From a bacterium (GTDB taxonomy: Bacteria; Bacillota; Limnochordia; DTU080; RSA5), in assembly GCA_002919195.1 (NCBI GenBank), contig PKEU01000153.1, positions 1 through 44,461 on the forward strand: a DNA stretch of 44,461 bases, read 5' to 3'. Shown piece by piece: positions 26,120 to 39,380 of this stretch. Every line of letters begins with the position of its first letter. The first letter of the stretch is position 1. The notes below the pieces were generated by a model, which did not search any database, was not told where the DNA came from, and saw only the letters and a program-made list of their open reading frames with translations. The position numbers and the translations under genes are program-made.

Positions 26120-28264
26120 CTACGTCGGATGGGCGCGGGTGACGGTGAGGACGCCGCTGACCTGCTTGATCCGGTTCATCAAGGTCTCCATGTGCTGGAG
26201 GTCGTGGATGTCGACCACCAGATTGATGATGGCCATGTTGTTTTTCGTCGTCCGGGCGATGACCGATTCGATGTTGGTCTTTTCCTCCGAAATCGTGTTC
26301 ATGATTTGCGAAAGGAGATTCACCCGGTCGATGGCTTCGACCTCGAGCTCGACGGCGAAAGCTCCCGTCTCACCGGGTCGCCACTCCACCTCAATCTTGC
26401 GCTCCGAGTTGCCGTTGAGCGCGAGGATGTTGGGGCAGTCGACCCGGTGGACCGAAACACCCCGTCCCCGCGTGATGTAACCGATGATCGGATCGCCTGG
26501 CACCGGGTTGCAGCACTTGGAGAAACGGACCAACAGGTTGTCCATCCCCTTGACCAAGACGCTCTGGGTCGTCTGAGAGCGCTTTTTCGCCGGCGTGGCT
26601 TTCCTTGCCGAACCGGCCCGTTTTTCAAACTCCTCGCGCCCCAGGAGTTTGGAGAGGACTTGTGATACAGCGACCTTGCCATAGCCTACCGCTGCGTACA
26701 GGTCTTCGATCTGGCTGTGACCATACCGCTTGAGCACGTCGGCGACCCGCTCGGCCTTGAGGCACTCTTTGGGCTCGAGTCCCAGTCGCTTGAGCTCCTT
26801 CTCCAGCATCTGCCGGCCCCGGTTGACGCTCTCTTCCCGCTCTTGCTCCTTGAGCCACGAGCGGATCTTGCTGCGGGCCCGCGAGGTCTTGACGAAGTTG
26901 AGCCAATCCTTGCTGGGATTGGGGGTTTTGGAGGTGAGGATTTCGACAAACTCACCGTTGGAGAGCTTATAGTTTAAGGGGACGATCCTCCCGTTGACCT
27001 TGGCGCCGATGCAGCGGAGCCCGATGTCGGTGTGCACGCTAAAGGCGAAATCCACGGGCGTCGCGCCCGCCGGCAGTGACTTGACGTCGCCTTTAGGCGT
27101 AAAGACAAAGACCTCATCTTCGAAGAGGTCGATCTTGAGGGTCTCCATAAACTCCTGGGGATCCCTCATCTCCCGCAGCCACTCCATCACTTGACGGAGC
27201 CAGGCCACCTTCTCCTCAAATTCGGTCGTCGTGCCGCCTTCTTTGTAGAGCCAGTGGGCTGCAATCCCCTTCTCCGCGATGCGGTGCATCTCCCACGTGC
27301 GGATTTGGATCTCCAAAGGCTCGCCCCGGGGGCCGATCACCGTGGTGTGGAGCGACTGGTACATGTTGGACTTGGGCATGGCGATGTAGTCCTTAAACCG
27401 CCCCGGCACCGGTTTCCAGATGGTATGGACGAGGCCCAACACACCGTAACAGTCCTTCACCGAATCGACGATGACCCGCACGGCGACCAGGTCGTAGATC
27501 TCCGAAAGATCCCGCCCTTGCTTTTTCATTTTCTGATAAATCGAATAGAAATGCTTCGGCCGGCCCTGAATCTCGGCCTTGATGTTGACCTCGGCGAGCC
27601 GCTGGGCGAGGGTCTTCATGATCTCTTCCAGCTCGCCCTCGCGCTCCTGGCGCTTCTTGGCGATGCGGCTCACCAGGTCGTAGTAGCCCTCGGGATCGAG
27701 GTAGCGCAGGGCGAGGTCTTCCATTTCCCACTTGAGGCTCCACATCCCCAGCCGGTGGGCCAAAGGCGTATAAATTTCCAGCGTCTCGGTGGCGATGCGC
27801 TTTTGCCGGTCGGGAGGCAGATGCCGCAGCGTCCGCATGTTATGGAGCCGGTCGGCCAGCTTGATCAGGACGACGCGCAGGTCTTCCGCCATGGCGAGGA
27901 ACATTTTGCGCAGCGATTGCGCCTGGTGCTCCTCTTTGCTTTGAAAGGGAATCTTCGACAGTTTGGTGACGCCGTCCACCAAGCGGACGATCTCAGATCC
28001 AAAGGCCTCTTCCAGCTCCTCCCGGGTGACCTCGGTATCCTCCAAGACGTCGTGGAGGAGGCCCGCGGCGATCGTGGTGGTGTCCAGTTCGAGGTCGGCC
28101 AGGATCTTGGCCACCTCGTAGGGGTGGCGGAAAAAGACGTCGCCCGAGTCGCGAAACTGCCCATCGTGGGCCTGGCGCGCGAAGGTATAAGCCTTTTCGA
28201 TCAGCTGGAAGTCGGCGTCTGGGTTGTAGGCTTTCACTTTGTCGATCAGGACGCTAAGACTCAC
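26120..28264 (-). CDS. rel: Bifunctional (p)ppGpp synthetase/hydrolase (Rel)
   Basis: HD ([29 protein letters not shown]), synthetase ([54 protein letters not shown]), TGS and ACT domains. Confidence 0.97.
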   Translation of the reverse strand: MSLSVLIDKVKAYNPDADFQLIEKAYTFARQAHDGQFRDSGDVFFRHPYEVAKILADLELDTTTIAAGLLHDVLEDTEVTREELEEAFGSEIVRLVDGVTKLSKIPFQSKEEHQAQSLRKMFLAMAEDLRVVLIKLADRLHNMRTLRHLPPDRQKRIATETLEIYTPLAHRLGMWSLKWEMEDLALRYLDPEGYYDLVSRIAKKRQEREGELEEIMKTLAQRLAEVNIKAEIQGRPKHFYSIYQKMKKQGRDLSEIYDLVAVRVIVDSVKDCYGVLGLVHTIWKPVPGRFKDYIAMPKSNMYQSLHTTVIGPRGEPLEIQIRTWEMHRIAEKGIAAHWLYKEGGTTTEFEEKVAWLRQVMEWLREMRDPQEFMETLKIDLFEDEVFVFTPKGDVKSLPAGATPVDFAFSVHTDIGLRCIGAKVNGRIVPLNYKLSNGEFVEILTSKTPNPSKDWLNFVKTSRARSKIRSWLKEQEREESVNRGRQMLEKELKRLGLEPKECLKAERVADVLKRYGHSQIEDLYAAVGYGKVAVSQVLSKLLGREEFEKRAGSARKATPAKKRSQTTQSVLVKGMDNLLVRFSKCCNPVPGDPIIGYITRGRGVSVHRVDCPNILALNGNSERKIEVEWRPGETGAFAVELEVEAIDRVNLLSQIMNTISEEKTNIESVIARTTKNNMAIINLVVDIHDLQHMETLMNRIKQVSGVLTVTRAHPT

Positions 28265-28307
28265 CGCTGATCACCTCCGCTCCCAGGCGACGTTTTGCCA
28301 TGCGCCC

Positions 28308-28841
28308 TTACTCCGAGTCGTAGGTCACAAGGCAGTGGACCTCGTATCCTTCGAGCTTCTTTCTCCCTTGCAAAAAGGCCAGTTCGATAAAAAAGCTAAA
28401 GCCGACGATCTCTCCCGAGAGCCGCCGGACGAGCTCGGCAGCCGCGGAGATCGTTCCCCCTGTGGCCAAAAGGTCGTCGACCAGGAGCACCTTTTGCCCC
28501 GGCTGGATCGCGTCCTTGTGGATCTCAAGCGTGTCGCTGCCGTACTCCAGCTGATAGGTCATGCTGATGGTTTCTGCGGGCAGTTTTCCCGGTTTGCGCA
28601 CCAGGATAAACCCGCATCCCAATTCGTAAGCAATGGGAGCTCCGAGGATAAAGCCCCGGGACTCGACTCCGACCACCGCTTGCACGCCGCGATCCCGAAA
28701 CGGGGCCGCCATCTGCTTGACCGTCTCCCGAAACGCTGCTCCATCTTTCAGGACGGTGGTGATGTCTTTAAAGCTGATCCCCGGCTTAGGAAAATCGGGG
28801 ATCTCGCGAATCAAAGCCTTGAGGTCGACTGCGGCCACCAC
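28308..28841 (-). CDS. apt: Adenine phosphoribosyltransferase
   Basis: [63 protein letters not shown]. Confidence 0.97.
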   Translation of the reverse strand: MVAAVDLKALIREIPDFPKPGISFKDITTVLKDGAAFRETVKQMAAPFRDRGVQAVVGVESRGFILGAPIAYELGCGFILVRKPGKLPAETISMTYQLEYGSDTLEIHKDAIQPGQKVLLVDDLLATGGTISAAAELVRRLSGEIVGFSFFIELAFLQGRKKLEGYEVHCLVTYDSE

Positions 28842-31534
28842 GGGGTTCCCCTTTCGATGATACGATCAATGACGTCCAAGGGCCTCGCTGACGCGAGACC
28901 CGTCGCAAACTCAAGATAACCGGTACGTATCGTGGTACCCTCATTATACCGCTGGGACTGCGCCAAGTCTACTTTCGCCCCGGTGGGGAGCAGGACGAAG
29001 CCCCTGGCGTCGCCCTCTGCCAGACCCAGCTCCGCAAAGATCGCGATCGCTTCGACGATCGTCTCCATTGTGGCGACCCCCGGCCAGCGCGCCCCGACCT
29101 GGCGGGCGATCTCGGCGACGGTGAGGGGGGTTCCCGGCGGCGCAGCCTCTTTCCACGCGACCCAGATGCGCCCGAGCCGCTCGCGATCAGGGTAAAGGTA
29201 CTCAAGCCGGTGGGCGACCCCTTGATCCCGGTGGAGCTCGGTCGCAAGGACCAGCGGTGCGTTGGGAGCGCGCGCGCGCAGCCGGTAGAGGCAGTCGAGG
29301 CCGTAGACAGGATCGGCCGGAGCGTGCCAGAGCACGATGGCTGCCTCGCGGAAAGCGATGGGATCGGTTTCAAAAAGCTCGTCGACACCGCCGGCGGCCT
29401 CAATCACCACGATCGCCGCATCCGCTTCGAGGGCCGCCTTGGCGAGCTCCTCCAGGGGCCCCGGGGCCCGCCAGCGCCAGACGATGGTCCTTTTCCGAAA
29501 CTCCGGAACGAGCGAAGCGATCTCGCCAGCAGCGTCGCGGGCCAGCGCCGGGTGGGCTGGGACCACTACGGCGTGGCGACGGCGCTCAAGCAGAGCTCTA
29601 AAGGTCGAGGCTGGATGCTCGCCGCGCCAGTCGATGAGCTCGCCTTCCCGGAGAGCCCGGGCCACCTCTTTAAGGTCTGGCCTTGGGATCACAGCCGCTC
29701 CGTGCCGTATGAGATCCATCCGGAGCGCTTCGCCTTCGACCTCACCCGAGGCCGCCGCGAGCTCCCGGTAAGCCGAAAGGAGCCGCGCCGCAGGGCTGTG
29801 GAGCGCGGCGCTCAACCTCACATCCTTGACCAGCATCTGGGCGCTTCGGTTCCCGTTCCACTCGTTGATGGAAGGAACAAAGGCGATGTCGAGCCACGCC
29901 TCGGGCCCAAGGTGCGGCAACACGTCCTGGGCCAGCCCAAAGCCGATGCCTTCCACACGGCGGCCCGAAGCAGGATCGGTCGCCCATAGCTTGAGGTGGG
30001 TCTTATCTTTTCCGATCGCGCTGGCCTCCACGGCGAGATCCCGCACAACCACGACGGGCGTCGGGTTGCCGGCGCCGAAAGGCTCAAGTTGCCGGACGGC
30101 TTCGACCCACTCGATCCCCACCTCGTCCAAAGACACCTCAGCGTCGTACTCGAGGACGGGAACAAGATCCTCCGGTGAAAGGAGGCTCTTGGTCACTTCG
30201 AGGAAGCGCTCGCGAAACGCGTCGATGCGGTCCGCCGGCAGCGTCAAGCCGGCCGCCGCCTCGTGCCCGCCGAAGGACGTAAGCAAGTCTGCGCACTGGC
30301 TGAGCGCCCCGTACAAGTCGAAACCAGGGATGCTGCGGGCCGAGCCTCGCGCTTCATCCCCTTGCAGGGAAAGGACGACCGTCGGCCGATAATAAGCCTC
30401 AACCAGCCGAGACGCGACGATCCCGATGACCCCCGGGTGCCATCCCGGGCCGTGGACGACCAGCCCATGATCCCGTTGCGGGTCGAAGAGGCCGGAAGCC
30501 ACTCGGTGGGCCTCGTCAAGCACCTTTTCTTCGATGAGGCGGCGGGCCTCATTCTCTTCTTCGAGCCGCCGCGCCAAAGGGAGCGCTTCGTCGTAGGAGC
30601 GGGCCAAGAGGAGCTTGAGTCCAGTGGCCGGATCGCCGATCCTCCCCACGGCGTTGAGCCGGGGAGCCAGGATAAACGCGATGTGGCCGGCGGTCACGTC
30701 GGCGTGAGCTCCGGAGACCGCCCGCAAGGCCAAAAGCCCCGGGATCGCGCGATTGGCGTTGATCTTGGCCAGGCCGGCTTTCACCAGCGAGCGGTTTTCC
30801 CCCAAGAGGGGCACCACGTCGGCCACCGTGCCGACGGCTACCAGATCGACGAAGCGGTGAGGAAGGGCCCTCGACCCGGTGGCTGCCTCGGCCAGCGCCT
30901 CCGCCAGCTTAAACGCCACCCCGCATCCCGCAAGATGGGGCGTCGGATAGTCCGGATCGAGCCAGGGGTTGATAATGGCCAAAGCATCTGGAAGCTCTTG
31001 GGGGAGCTGGTGGTGGTCGGTGATGATCAAGTCGATCCCGTTTTCCCGAGCCCAGGCGGCTTCTTGGATCGCCGAGATGCCGCAGTCTACGGTGATCACC
31101 AGGGTGCAGCCCGCCGCCTTCAACTCCTTAAGAGCCTGGACGTTGAGGCCATATCCTTCTTTGATCCGGTGAGGAATGTAGGGGCGTACCTCGGCGCCCA
31201 AGTGTTGGAGCACCCTCACCATCAGGGCCGTTGCGGTTTGGCCGTCGACGTCGTAGTCGCCAAAGACGCCGATGATCTCCCCGGAGGCCAGCGCCCGCAG
31301 GATCCGGTCCACCGCCGCGCCGACGCCCGAGAGGCTTTTGGGGTCCGCCAGGCGGTGCAAACCAGCGTCGAGGAACTCCTCGGCGTCACGGGGCGTGACG
31401 ATGCCCCGGCCCGCCAAGAGCTTCGCGATAAAGGGCGGGTAACCCGCTTCGACCAGCCTTTCCGCGCCCGCTCTTGGCGTGCGCTCGTGCCAGCGCCGTC
31501 CAAGCAATGAAACTCGCGGTCGTCGTTCGTCCAT
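28811..31534 (-). CDS. recJ: Single-stranded-DNA-specific exonuclease RecJ
   Basis: [78 protein letters not shown]. Confidence 0.95.
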   Translation of the reverse strand: MDERRPRVSLLGRRWHERTPRAGAERLVEAGYPPFIAKLLAGRGIVTPRDAEEFLDAGLHRLADPKSLSGVGAAVDRILRALASGEIIGVFGDYDVDGQTATALMVRVLQHLGAEVRPYIPHRIKEGYGLNVQALKELKAAGCTLVITVDCGISAIQEAAWARENGIDLIITDHHQLPQELPDALAIINPWLDPDYPTPHLAGCGVAFKLAEALAEAATGSRALPHRFVDLVAVGTVADVVPLLGENRSLVKAGLAKINANRAIPGLLALRAVSGAHADVTAGHIAFILAPRLNAVGRIGDPATGLKLLLARSYDEALPLARRLEEENEARRLIEEKVLDEAHRVASGLFDPQRDHGLVVHGPGWHPGVIGIVASRLVEAYYRPTVVLSLQGDEARGSARSIPGFDLYGALSQCADLLTSFGGHEAAAGLTLPADRIDAFRERFLEVTKSLLSPEDLVPVLEYDAEVSLDEVGIEWVEAVRQLEPFGAGNPTPVVVVRDLAVEASAIGKDKTHLKLWATDPASGRRVEGIGFGLAQDVLPHLGPEAWLDIAFVPSINEWNGNRSAQMLVKDVRLSAALHSPAARLLSAYRELAAASGEVEGEALRMDLIRHGAAVIPRPDLKEVARALREGELIDWRGEHPASTFRALLERRRHAVVVPAHPALARDAAGEIASLVPEFRKRTIVWRWRAPGPLEELAKAALEADAAIVVIEAAGGVDELFETDPIAFREAAIVLWHAPADPVYGLDCLYRLRARAPNAPLVLATELHRDQGVAHRLEYLYPDRERLGRIWVAWKEAAPPGTPLTVAEIARQVGARWPGVATMETIVEAIAIFAELGLAEGDARGFVLLPTGAKVDLAQSQRYNEGTTIRTGYLEFATGLASARPLDVIDRIIERGTPWWPQSTSRL
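28943..28971 (-). promoter_or_regulatory. Candidate promoter inside the recJ 3' end, reading into apt-rel
   Basis: TAGACT (28971-28966), 17-bp spacer, TATAAT (28948-28943). Confidence 0.55.
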
Positions 31535-31589
31535 GGGTCTTGGTCCTTAACTTGAAAGGGTCGTTGCTTGGTCCTGTTCGGTTCAAAAA

Positions 31590-32045
31590 CTATTCGGGCC
31601 AAGAAGGATCCCGAGACCGTTCCTTTTCGGTCCCCAGCGCCTCGCCGTCCTCGAGCGGTTCGCCGGTCTCCAGGGCTTCAACCGGCGCCTCTTCGCCTTC
31701 TTCGCCCGTCCCTTTTTGCTGCTCTTTAGCCAACGCCGCTTCTTTGGCCTGCTCCAACTGGGCAACCAGCGCGCTTTTGGCCGTCCGCTCTTCTTCGAGT
31801 TCACGCTGGATCCGGTCGAGTTCGGCTCGGAGGTGCCGAGCGCGCAGGCCCATACTGACTTGCCGGAACACCCCGGCAAGGATGGCCGTGAGCGCGCCCA
31901 CCATCGCCGCCCCCAACGCGATCACCGCTACCGAGGTCTCCCGCTGCCAGCCGAAAAACCGGATTGGCACCGTTTGCGCGTTTTGCAAGGCAAAGACCGC
32001 AACCACGCTGGCAAAGATCAGCGCCGCCACCAACAGAAGCTGCAT
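31590..32045 (-). CDS. LapA domain (DUF1049) membrane protein
   Basis: FALQNAQTVPIRFFGWQRETSVAVIALGAAMVGALTAILAG, then coiled coil and acidic tail. Confidence 0.85.
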   Translation of the reverse strand: MQLLLVAALIFASVVAVFALQNAQTVPIRFFGWQRETSVAVIALGAAMVGALTAILAGVFRQVSMGLRARHLRAELDRIQRELEEERTAKSALVAQLEQAKEAALAKEQQKGTGEEGEEAPVEALETGEPLEDGEALGTEKERSRDPSWPE

Positions 32046-32094
32046 CTTCCCGCTCCTTTCCGCTTTGTCTCCTCCCAGGCAACGTGCTCCGGGC

Positions 32095-33771
32095 TCAAAG
32101 CCGCCCCGAACGCACGATGGAAAGGATCAACCCCATGCCAAAGATTCCCGCCACCACGTACCCGAGGACGCCGAGGAGCGGCAGGTCAAAAAGGAGCGGG
32201 CCCCTTTGGGTCTGGATGATGAGCGACGACCCCACGATGAGCGCGCCGATGATCACCGAAAAACTGATGCGATTGCTGACGATGTCGATGCGGTTGATCA
32301 AGCGATCGAGACCCCGGTGTTGAAAGGCGATCTGAAGTTCGCCGCGGTTGAGGCGGTCCAGCGCCTGGTCAAGAGAGACGGGGATGCGAGCCAAGAGCTC
32401 CAAGGCCTCCTGCGTTTCGCCGGCGATCCTCTTGGCCACCCGAACGGGGTCTAGTTTCCTCCGCAGGAGGCTTTGCACAAAGGGCTGTGCGATGTCGACC
32501 ACGTTGAAGCGCGGGTTGAGGCTCCTCCCTACCGCCTCCATCGTCACAAAGGCCCGGGCCAAGAGGTACAAATCCTGGGGAAGCTTCAGACGGTGGCGGT
32601 AAGCGACCTCCAAGGCTTCGGAGATCACCTCGGAGATGACCACGTCTCCAAGCGGACGGCCGTGGTAATGGTCGATGAGATCCAAGAGGTCGTCCCGGAG
32701 GGCCAGCTCGTCGATCCCGCTGCGAAAAGCGCCCGCGCGGGCTAAGGCTTTCATCACCCGTTCGACGTCCGCGTCGACAAACCCGACGAAAAGCTCGGCC
32801 AGATGGCTCATCGTCGCCTCGTCCAGCCGCCCGACGATGCCAAAATCAAGGTACGCCAGCGTACCGTCCCGCTGGACCAGGAGGTTGCCGGGATGCGGGT
32901 CGCCGTGGAAGCAACCGTCGAGCATCACTTGCTTCAAAAACGCCTCGGCGCCCCGGCGGGCCAGCTCCTCGCGATCGATCCCCCAAGCGTCCAGCTGCTC
33001 CAGCTGATCGATCTTGACCCCTTCGATGTACTCCATGACCAGCATGCGGGGAGTGACAAACCTCCAGTACACCTTGGGGATCTTGACGCCCGGAAAACTG
33101 GCGAAGTTTTCCCGAAAGCGCATGATGTACCGGCCTTCGATGGTAAAGTCCAGCTCCCGCCGGATCCCCCTGGCAAACTCCCGCACGAGCTCCACGGGGT
33201 CGACAAGCTCAGGCCGCAGCCGTTCTTGCACCAGGTGGGCCAGGCCTGTGAGGATCTCGATGTCCGTAGCAATGGTCTCGTCGATGCCGGGGCGGCGCAC
33301 CTTGACAACCACTTCGCTCCCGTCGTGCAGCACCGCCCGGTGCACCTGAGCGATCGAAGCGGCCGCCAGCGGCTCGTGGTCAAAGGAGGCAAAGCTGGCT
33401 TCGAGGGGCTCGCCCGTCTCGCTTTCAATGAGAGCGATCACCTGGTCGACGGGAAAGGGCGGGACATTGTCCTGCAACTTGGCCAGCTCCTCGGTGATTT
33501 CAGGCGGCAAGACGTCGGTTCGGGTGGAAAGGAGCTGGCCAAACTTGACGAAGGTGGGGCCCAGCGACTCCATCAGCATGCGGATCCTGGCCCCGAGAGA
33601 GAGGGCCTTGGGCGGCTCACCCCGCCAAAAGAAGCGGCGCCGGACGGGGATAAACGGAAACAGCTCCAGCTGTTCCACCAAATACCCAAAACCGTGGCGG
33701 ATCATCGCCTCAGTGATCTGCCGGTAACGACGGTAGTGTCGAATGCGGCGGTTGAGCCCCAAGATGGGCAT
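32095..33771 (-). CDS. ABC1/UbiB (AarF) family protein kinase-like protein
   Basis: LGPTFVKFGQLLSTRTDVLPPEITEELAKLQDNVPPFP, AAASIAQVHRAVLHDGSEVVVKVRRPGI, CFHGDPHPGNLLVQRDGTLAYLDFGIVGRL; ATG 33771 with AAAGGGG RBS. Confidence 0.95.
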   Translation of the reverse strand: MPILGLNRRIRHYRRYRQITEAMIRHGFGYLVEQLELFPFIPVRRRFFWRGEPPKALSLGARIRMLMESLGPTFVKFGQLLSTRTDVLPPEITEELAKLQDNVPPFPVDQVIALIESETGEPLEASFASFDHEPLAAASIAQVHRAVLHDGSEVVVKVRRPGIDETIATDIEILTGLAHLVQERLRPELVDPVELVREFARGIRRELDFTIEGRYIMRFRENFASFPGVKIPKVYWRFVTPRMLVMEYIEGVKIDQLEQLDAWGIDREELARRGAEAFLKQVMLDGCFHGDPHPGNLLVQRDGTLAYLDFGIVGRLDEATMSHLAELFVGFVDADVERVMKALARAGAFRSGIDELALRDDLLDLIDHYHGRPLGDVVISEVISEALEVAYRHRLKLPQDLYLLARAFVTMEAVGRSLNPRFNVVDIAQPFVQSLLRRKLDPVRVAKRIAGETQEALELLARIPVSLDQALDRLNRGELQIAFQHRGLDRLINRIDIVSNRISFSVIIGALIVGSSLIIQTQRGPLLFDLPLLGVLGYVVAGIFGMGLILSIVRSGRL

Positions 33772-33849
33772 CGCGGCACCCCTTTCCACCGCATTTCCCT
33801 GCCTGCTGCGGTCGATGCATGGCGCCTTCTCCCCGCCCGTTCGCCGGCG

Positions 33850-34749
33850 TCACGCGCTTTTCGCGGCCCGGGCCGGCAGCTTCTCCCTGAGGACCATCCA
33901 AAGCGCCCCGACGACAAAGATCGACGAGTACGTGCCCGCGACGACGCCGACCAAGAGCGTGAGCGTGAAGTCCTTAATCGTGCTCCCGCCAAAGAAGTAC
34001 AGCGCCACGACGGCAAACAAGGTGGTCAAGCTGGTGTTGATCTGCCTGGCCAGGGTCTGGTGAATGCTCGAATTGACCAGTTCGACCAAATTCTTTCGCG
34101 GGTTGAGCCGCAGGTTTTCCCGGATGCGGTCAAAGACGACGATGGTGTTGTTGATGGAATAACCCACCACGGTGAGGATCCCCGCGATAAAGGGCGTGTT
34201 GAGCTCTCTGCCCACCAACGCCAGCACGCCGAGGGCGATGAGAACGTCATGGGCGATGCCCAGGACGGCGGCGAGGCCGAAACGGTATTCAAAGCGGAGG
34301 GAAATATAGATCAGCATGCCGACTCCGGCGACGACGAGCGCTAGCAGGGCATTTCGCACCAGCTCCCGGCCGATGACCGGGCCCACCAGTTCCGTCCGGC
34401 GGATCGTCACCTCTCCGAAGCGCTCCCGGAGCGCCTGGTCGATCTGCTCGATGGCCGCGGTGCCCCCTTCGGCGCGGGTGCGGATAATCACCACGGTCTG
34501 CCCTTCGACGGCCTCATCCAGGGGTTGGACGAAGCTTCCACCCAAGTCCAAAGAGGCTAGAGCTTCGCTGGCCAAGACCTCTTGCACCTGGGCCGCGGTG
34601 GTGCCGGCCGGAAGGCCCCGCTCCAGCAACGTGCCGCCGGCAAAGTCGATGCCGAAGTTGAGCCCATTGACGAGCAGCAAAATCACGGCGACGAGCACTA
34701 GGCCGCCCGATATCGCAAAAAAGAGCTTGCGATTCTCGACGATGTTCAC
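33850..34749 (-). CDS. secF: Protein translocase subunit SecF
   Basis: GLNFGIDFAGGTLLE, GVGMLIYISLRFEYRFGLAAVLGIAHDVLIALG, TVVGYSINNTIVVFDRIREN. Confidence 0.97.
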   Translation of the reverse strand: MNIVENRKLFFAISGGLVLVAVILLLVNGLNFGIDFAGGTLLERGLPAGTTAAQVQEVLASEALASLDLGGSFVQPLDEAVEGQTVVIIRTRAEGGTAAIEQIDQALRERFGEVTIRRTELVGPVIGRELVRNALLALVVAGVGMLIYISLRFEYRFGLAAVLGIAHDVLIALGVLALVGRELNTPFIAGILTVVGYSINNTIVVFDRIRENLRLNPRKNLVELVNSSIHQTLARQINTSLTTLFAVVALYFFGGSTIKDFTLTLLVGVVAGTYSSIFVVGALWMVLREKLPARAAKSA

Positions 34750-35963
34750 CGGGCGACGACCTCCTTGACGCCGAAGTAGCGGACAAACCGGTCAGGATCG
34801 CGATCGACCAGCGCTTGGAGCAACGTCCTGGTGACCACGATAGCCGTAAACATGCTGACCAAAATCCCGAGGGAGAGCGTCACGGCGAACCCCCTCACCG
34901 GGCCGGTGCCGAAGTAAAAGAGGACCGCCGCCGCGATTAAAGTCGTCACGTTGGCGTCAAAAATCGCGACAAAGGCCCGCTTCCACCCCGCGTCGATGCT
35001 GGCCCGGAGCCTCTTTCCCGATCGGAGCTCCTCTTTGACCCGCTCAAAAATGATCACGTTGGCGTCGACCGCCATGCCCATCGACAAGATAAATCCGGCG
35101 AGCCCCGGCAGCGTCAGCGTCGCCCGGAGGCCCACCAAAAGGCCGAGCAAGAGGACCACGTAGATCGCCAAGGCCACGTCGGCGACCCCGCCCGGCAAGC
35201 GGTAATAGGCGAGCATGTAGATCAAGACCAGGGCGATGCCCGCAAGGCCCGCCGTAAGGCTGCGCTGCACCGACTCCCGACCGAGCACGGGCCCCACGTT
35301 GCGCACCTCCATGACCTCGAGGGGGACCGGCAAGGCGCCCGACTGGAGGAGGATGGCAAGCGTTCGGGCCTCTTCTAAGGTGAAGTTGCCGGTAATGATG
35401 GCCCGTCCGTCGTTGATCGGTCCCTGGGGCACCGGGGCCACGAGGACCTCGCCGTCCAGGACGATCGGCAGGGGAGCTATGTTCGCGTAGCGCGCGGTCA
35501 GCTGCGCAAACTGGACCGCCCCTTCGCGGTTGAGCTCGATGGCCACCGCCGGGCGGCCAAATTCGTCGTTGGACAAGGTGGCGCTACGCAGCGCTGCGCC
35601 GGTAAACACGGTGTTGCCGTCGGGATCCTTAAACTCCAGCAAGGCGGTGCGGCCGATGGTCTCGATCGCCTGCTCCTGATCTTGGACCCCCGGGAGCTCA
35701 ACGATGATCCGGCGATCGCCCTGCCGCTGAATGATGGGCTCAGCCACCCCCAGAGCGTTGACCCGCCTCTCGATCACCGCCTGAGCCCGTTCCAAGACCT
35801 CCCCGGTCACCCGGATGCCTTCGACGTCTTGGGCTTCGAGGACCACTTGCACCCCGCCTTGCAGGTCGAGGCCCCACTGGACCGGCATCGTGTACAGCAC
35901 CGCCACGGCAACCGCGACCAACAGGGCGATCCCAAGTAACCTCCATCCCCTACCTCGTTGCAA
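34746..35963 (-). CDS. secD: Protein translocase subunit SecD
   Basis: GLDLQGGVQVVLEA, RVNALGVAEPIIQRQGDRRIIVELPGV, GMAVDANVIIFERVKEELR. Confidence 0.97.
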   Translation of the reverse strand: MQRGRGWRLLGIALLVAVAVAVLYTMPVQWGLDLQGGVQVVLEAQDVEGIRVTGEVLERAQAVIERRVNALGVAEPIIQRQGDRRIIVELPGVQDQEQAIETIGRTALLEFKDPDGNTVFTGAALRSATLSNDEFGRPAVAIELNREGAVQFAQLTARYANIAPLPIVLDGEVLVAPVPQGPINDGRAIITGNFTLEEARTLAILLQSGALPVPLEVMEVRNVGPVLGRESVQRSLTAGLAGIALVLIYMLAYYRLPGGVADVALAIYVVLLLGLLVGLRATLTLPGLAGFILSMGMAVDANVIIFERVKEELRSGKRLRASIDAGWKRAFVAIFDANVTTLIAAAVLFYFGTGPVRGFAVTLSLGILVSMFTAIVVTRTLLQALVDRDPDRFVRYFGVKEVVAR

Positions 35964-36118
35964 TCCGAAACTCCCCTTTCACGCAAAGAGTCCCATTGGC
36001 AACCGGCGCCAGGGACCCTCAGCGTGCATTGTGAAGACTCGCGTCCTCCCCGAGCCGAGATGGCGAGCGCGTCCCGGTGTCAATTTGGCAAGCCTCTTAA
36101 CCGGTCCTGCTAACTTCG

Positions 36119-36781
36119 CTACAACAAGGCCGCGCCGTTGATTTCCAAGTGAAAGGTGCAGCCCAAAAATTCGGCCGCCCGCCGGCACATCAACATGCGG
36201 CTCAAAAAGATCTCGAAGTACTCCATCACCGGGCAGATCTCGGTCTCGATGGTCAGCTCGAGCGTGATCGTCCGCTGGCTGGGCTCCACATTGAGAAAGG
36301 AGTGGACGACGGCGTAGTTGACTCGGTCGTGGATATCAAAGGTCGCGAGATCTTCTTTGCGCACTCGCGTCCTATGGACATCCGACTTGTCCGCGAGGAT
36401 CAGCGCGGCGGAGACGTTATTGACGGGGCTACCCGTCTTTTCCTCGTGATTGCCCACCGCGCCCGCGACGATGGCCACTTCGTCCAGATCCATCCCCAGT
36501 TCCCGCAGGACCATCGTCACGATCACCGCGCCGGTGCTCTCATGATTGGCCCGTCCCACCGCGTTGCCGACGTCGTGGACGTATCCGGCGATCTCGGCGA
36601 GCTCCGCCTCGCGCTTTGGATGCCCGAGCCGGACGAGCACGTTTTTCGCAATGCGGGAGACCAGCTCCACGTGGCGGTAGCCGTGCTCGTTGTAGCCCAT
36701 GGCCGCCAAGTGCTCGTCGGCTTTACGGATGTACGCGTCGATCAAGGGATGGGCCTTGACCTCGGCGATCGTCACGCTCAT
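36119..36781 (-). CDS. HD domain phosphohydrolase
   Basis: NEHGYRHVELVSRIA...IAGYVHDVGNAVGRANHESTGA...GNHEEKTG. Confidence 0.88.
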   Translation of the reverse strand: MSVTIAEVKAHPLIDAYIRKADEHLAAMGYNEHGYRHVELVSRIAKNVLVRLGHPKREAELAEIAGYVHDVGNAVGRANHESTGAVIVTMVLRELGMDLDEVAIVAGAVGNHEEKTGSPVNNVSAALILADKSDVHRTRVRKEDLATFDIHDRVNYAVVHSFLNVEPSQRTITLELTIETEICPVMEYFEIFLSRMLMCRRAAEFLGCTFHLEINGAALL

Positions 36782-36790
36782 CCTGCAAGC

Positions 36791-37081
36791 TCAGTCCTTC
36801 CCCTTGATGCGGCCGACCCCGGAGCGGGAGAGGCGGATCTCCACCTTGTCGGCGATCCGCAGGCCCACCTCGTCATCGTGCACTTCGGTGATCTCCCCGT
36901 GGATCCCCCCGACAGTGACGACCTTGTCGCCCTTTTTGAGACTTGCCAGCATCTCCTGCCGCTTTTTCTGTTGCTGCTGCTGCGGGCGGATCAAGAGGAA
37001 GTAAAAGACCACGAGGACGATGATAAACGGGATAAAGGAACTCCAAGCCGAAACGGCTCCTTCAGCCTGTAGAAACGTCAA
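36791..37081 (-). CDS. yajC: Preprotein translocase subunit YajC
   Basis: FIPFIIVLVVFYFLLIRPQQQQQKKRQEMLASLKKGDKVVTVGGIHGEI; TTG 37081 with GGAGGAG upstream. Confidence 0.94.
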   Translation of the reverse strand: MTFLQAEGAVSAWSSFIPFIIVLVVFYFLLIRPQQQQQKKRQEMLASLKKGDKVVTVGGIHGEITEVHDDEVGLRIADKVEIRLSRSGVGRIKGKD

Positions 37082-37197
37082 TCGCGCTCCTCCTTGATCG
37101 AGCGCCCGGAGCATCCCGGGCGCCAGTTTGTCTCACGTAGGCGCCAAGGGCCGGCCTTGCGGTCGAAACGACCCTTGGAATTTCGACGCTGCTCAAC

Positions 37198-39376
<2,179 letters not shown>

Positions 39377-39380
<4 letters not shown>

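Noticed and set aside
37125-37197. preQ1 riboswitch, because queA/tgt are adjacent
   Set aside because: The element lies downstream of tgt and upstream of yajC and lacks the short C-rich hairpin plus A-rich tail of preQ1 riboswitches; kept only as an unclassified structured leader.
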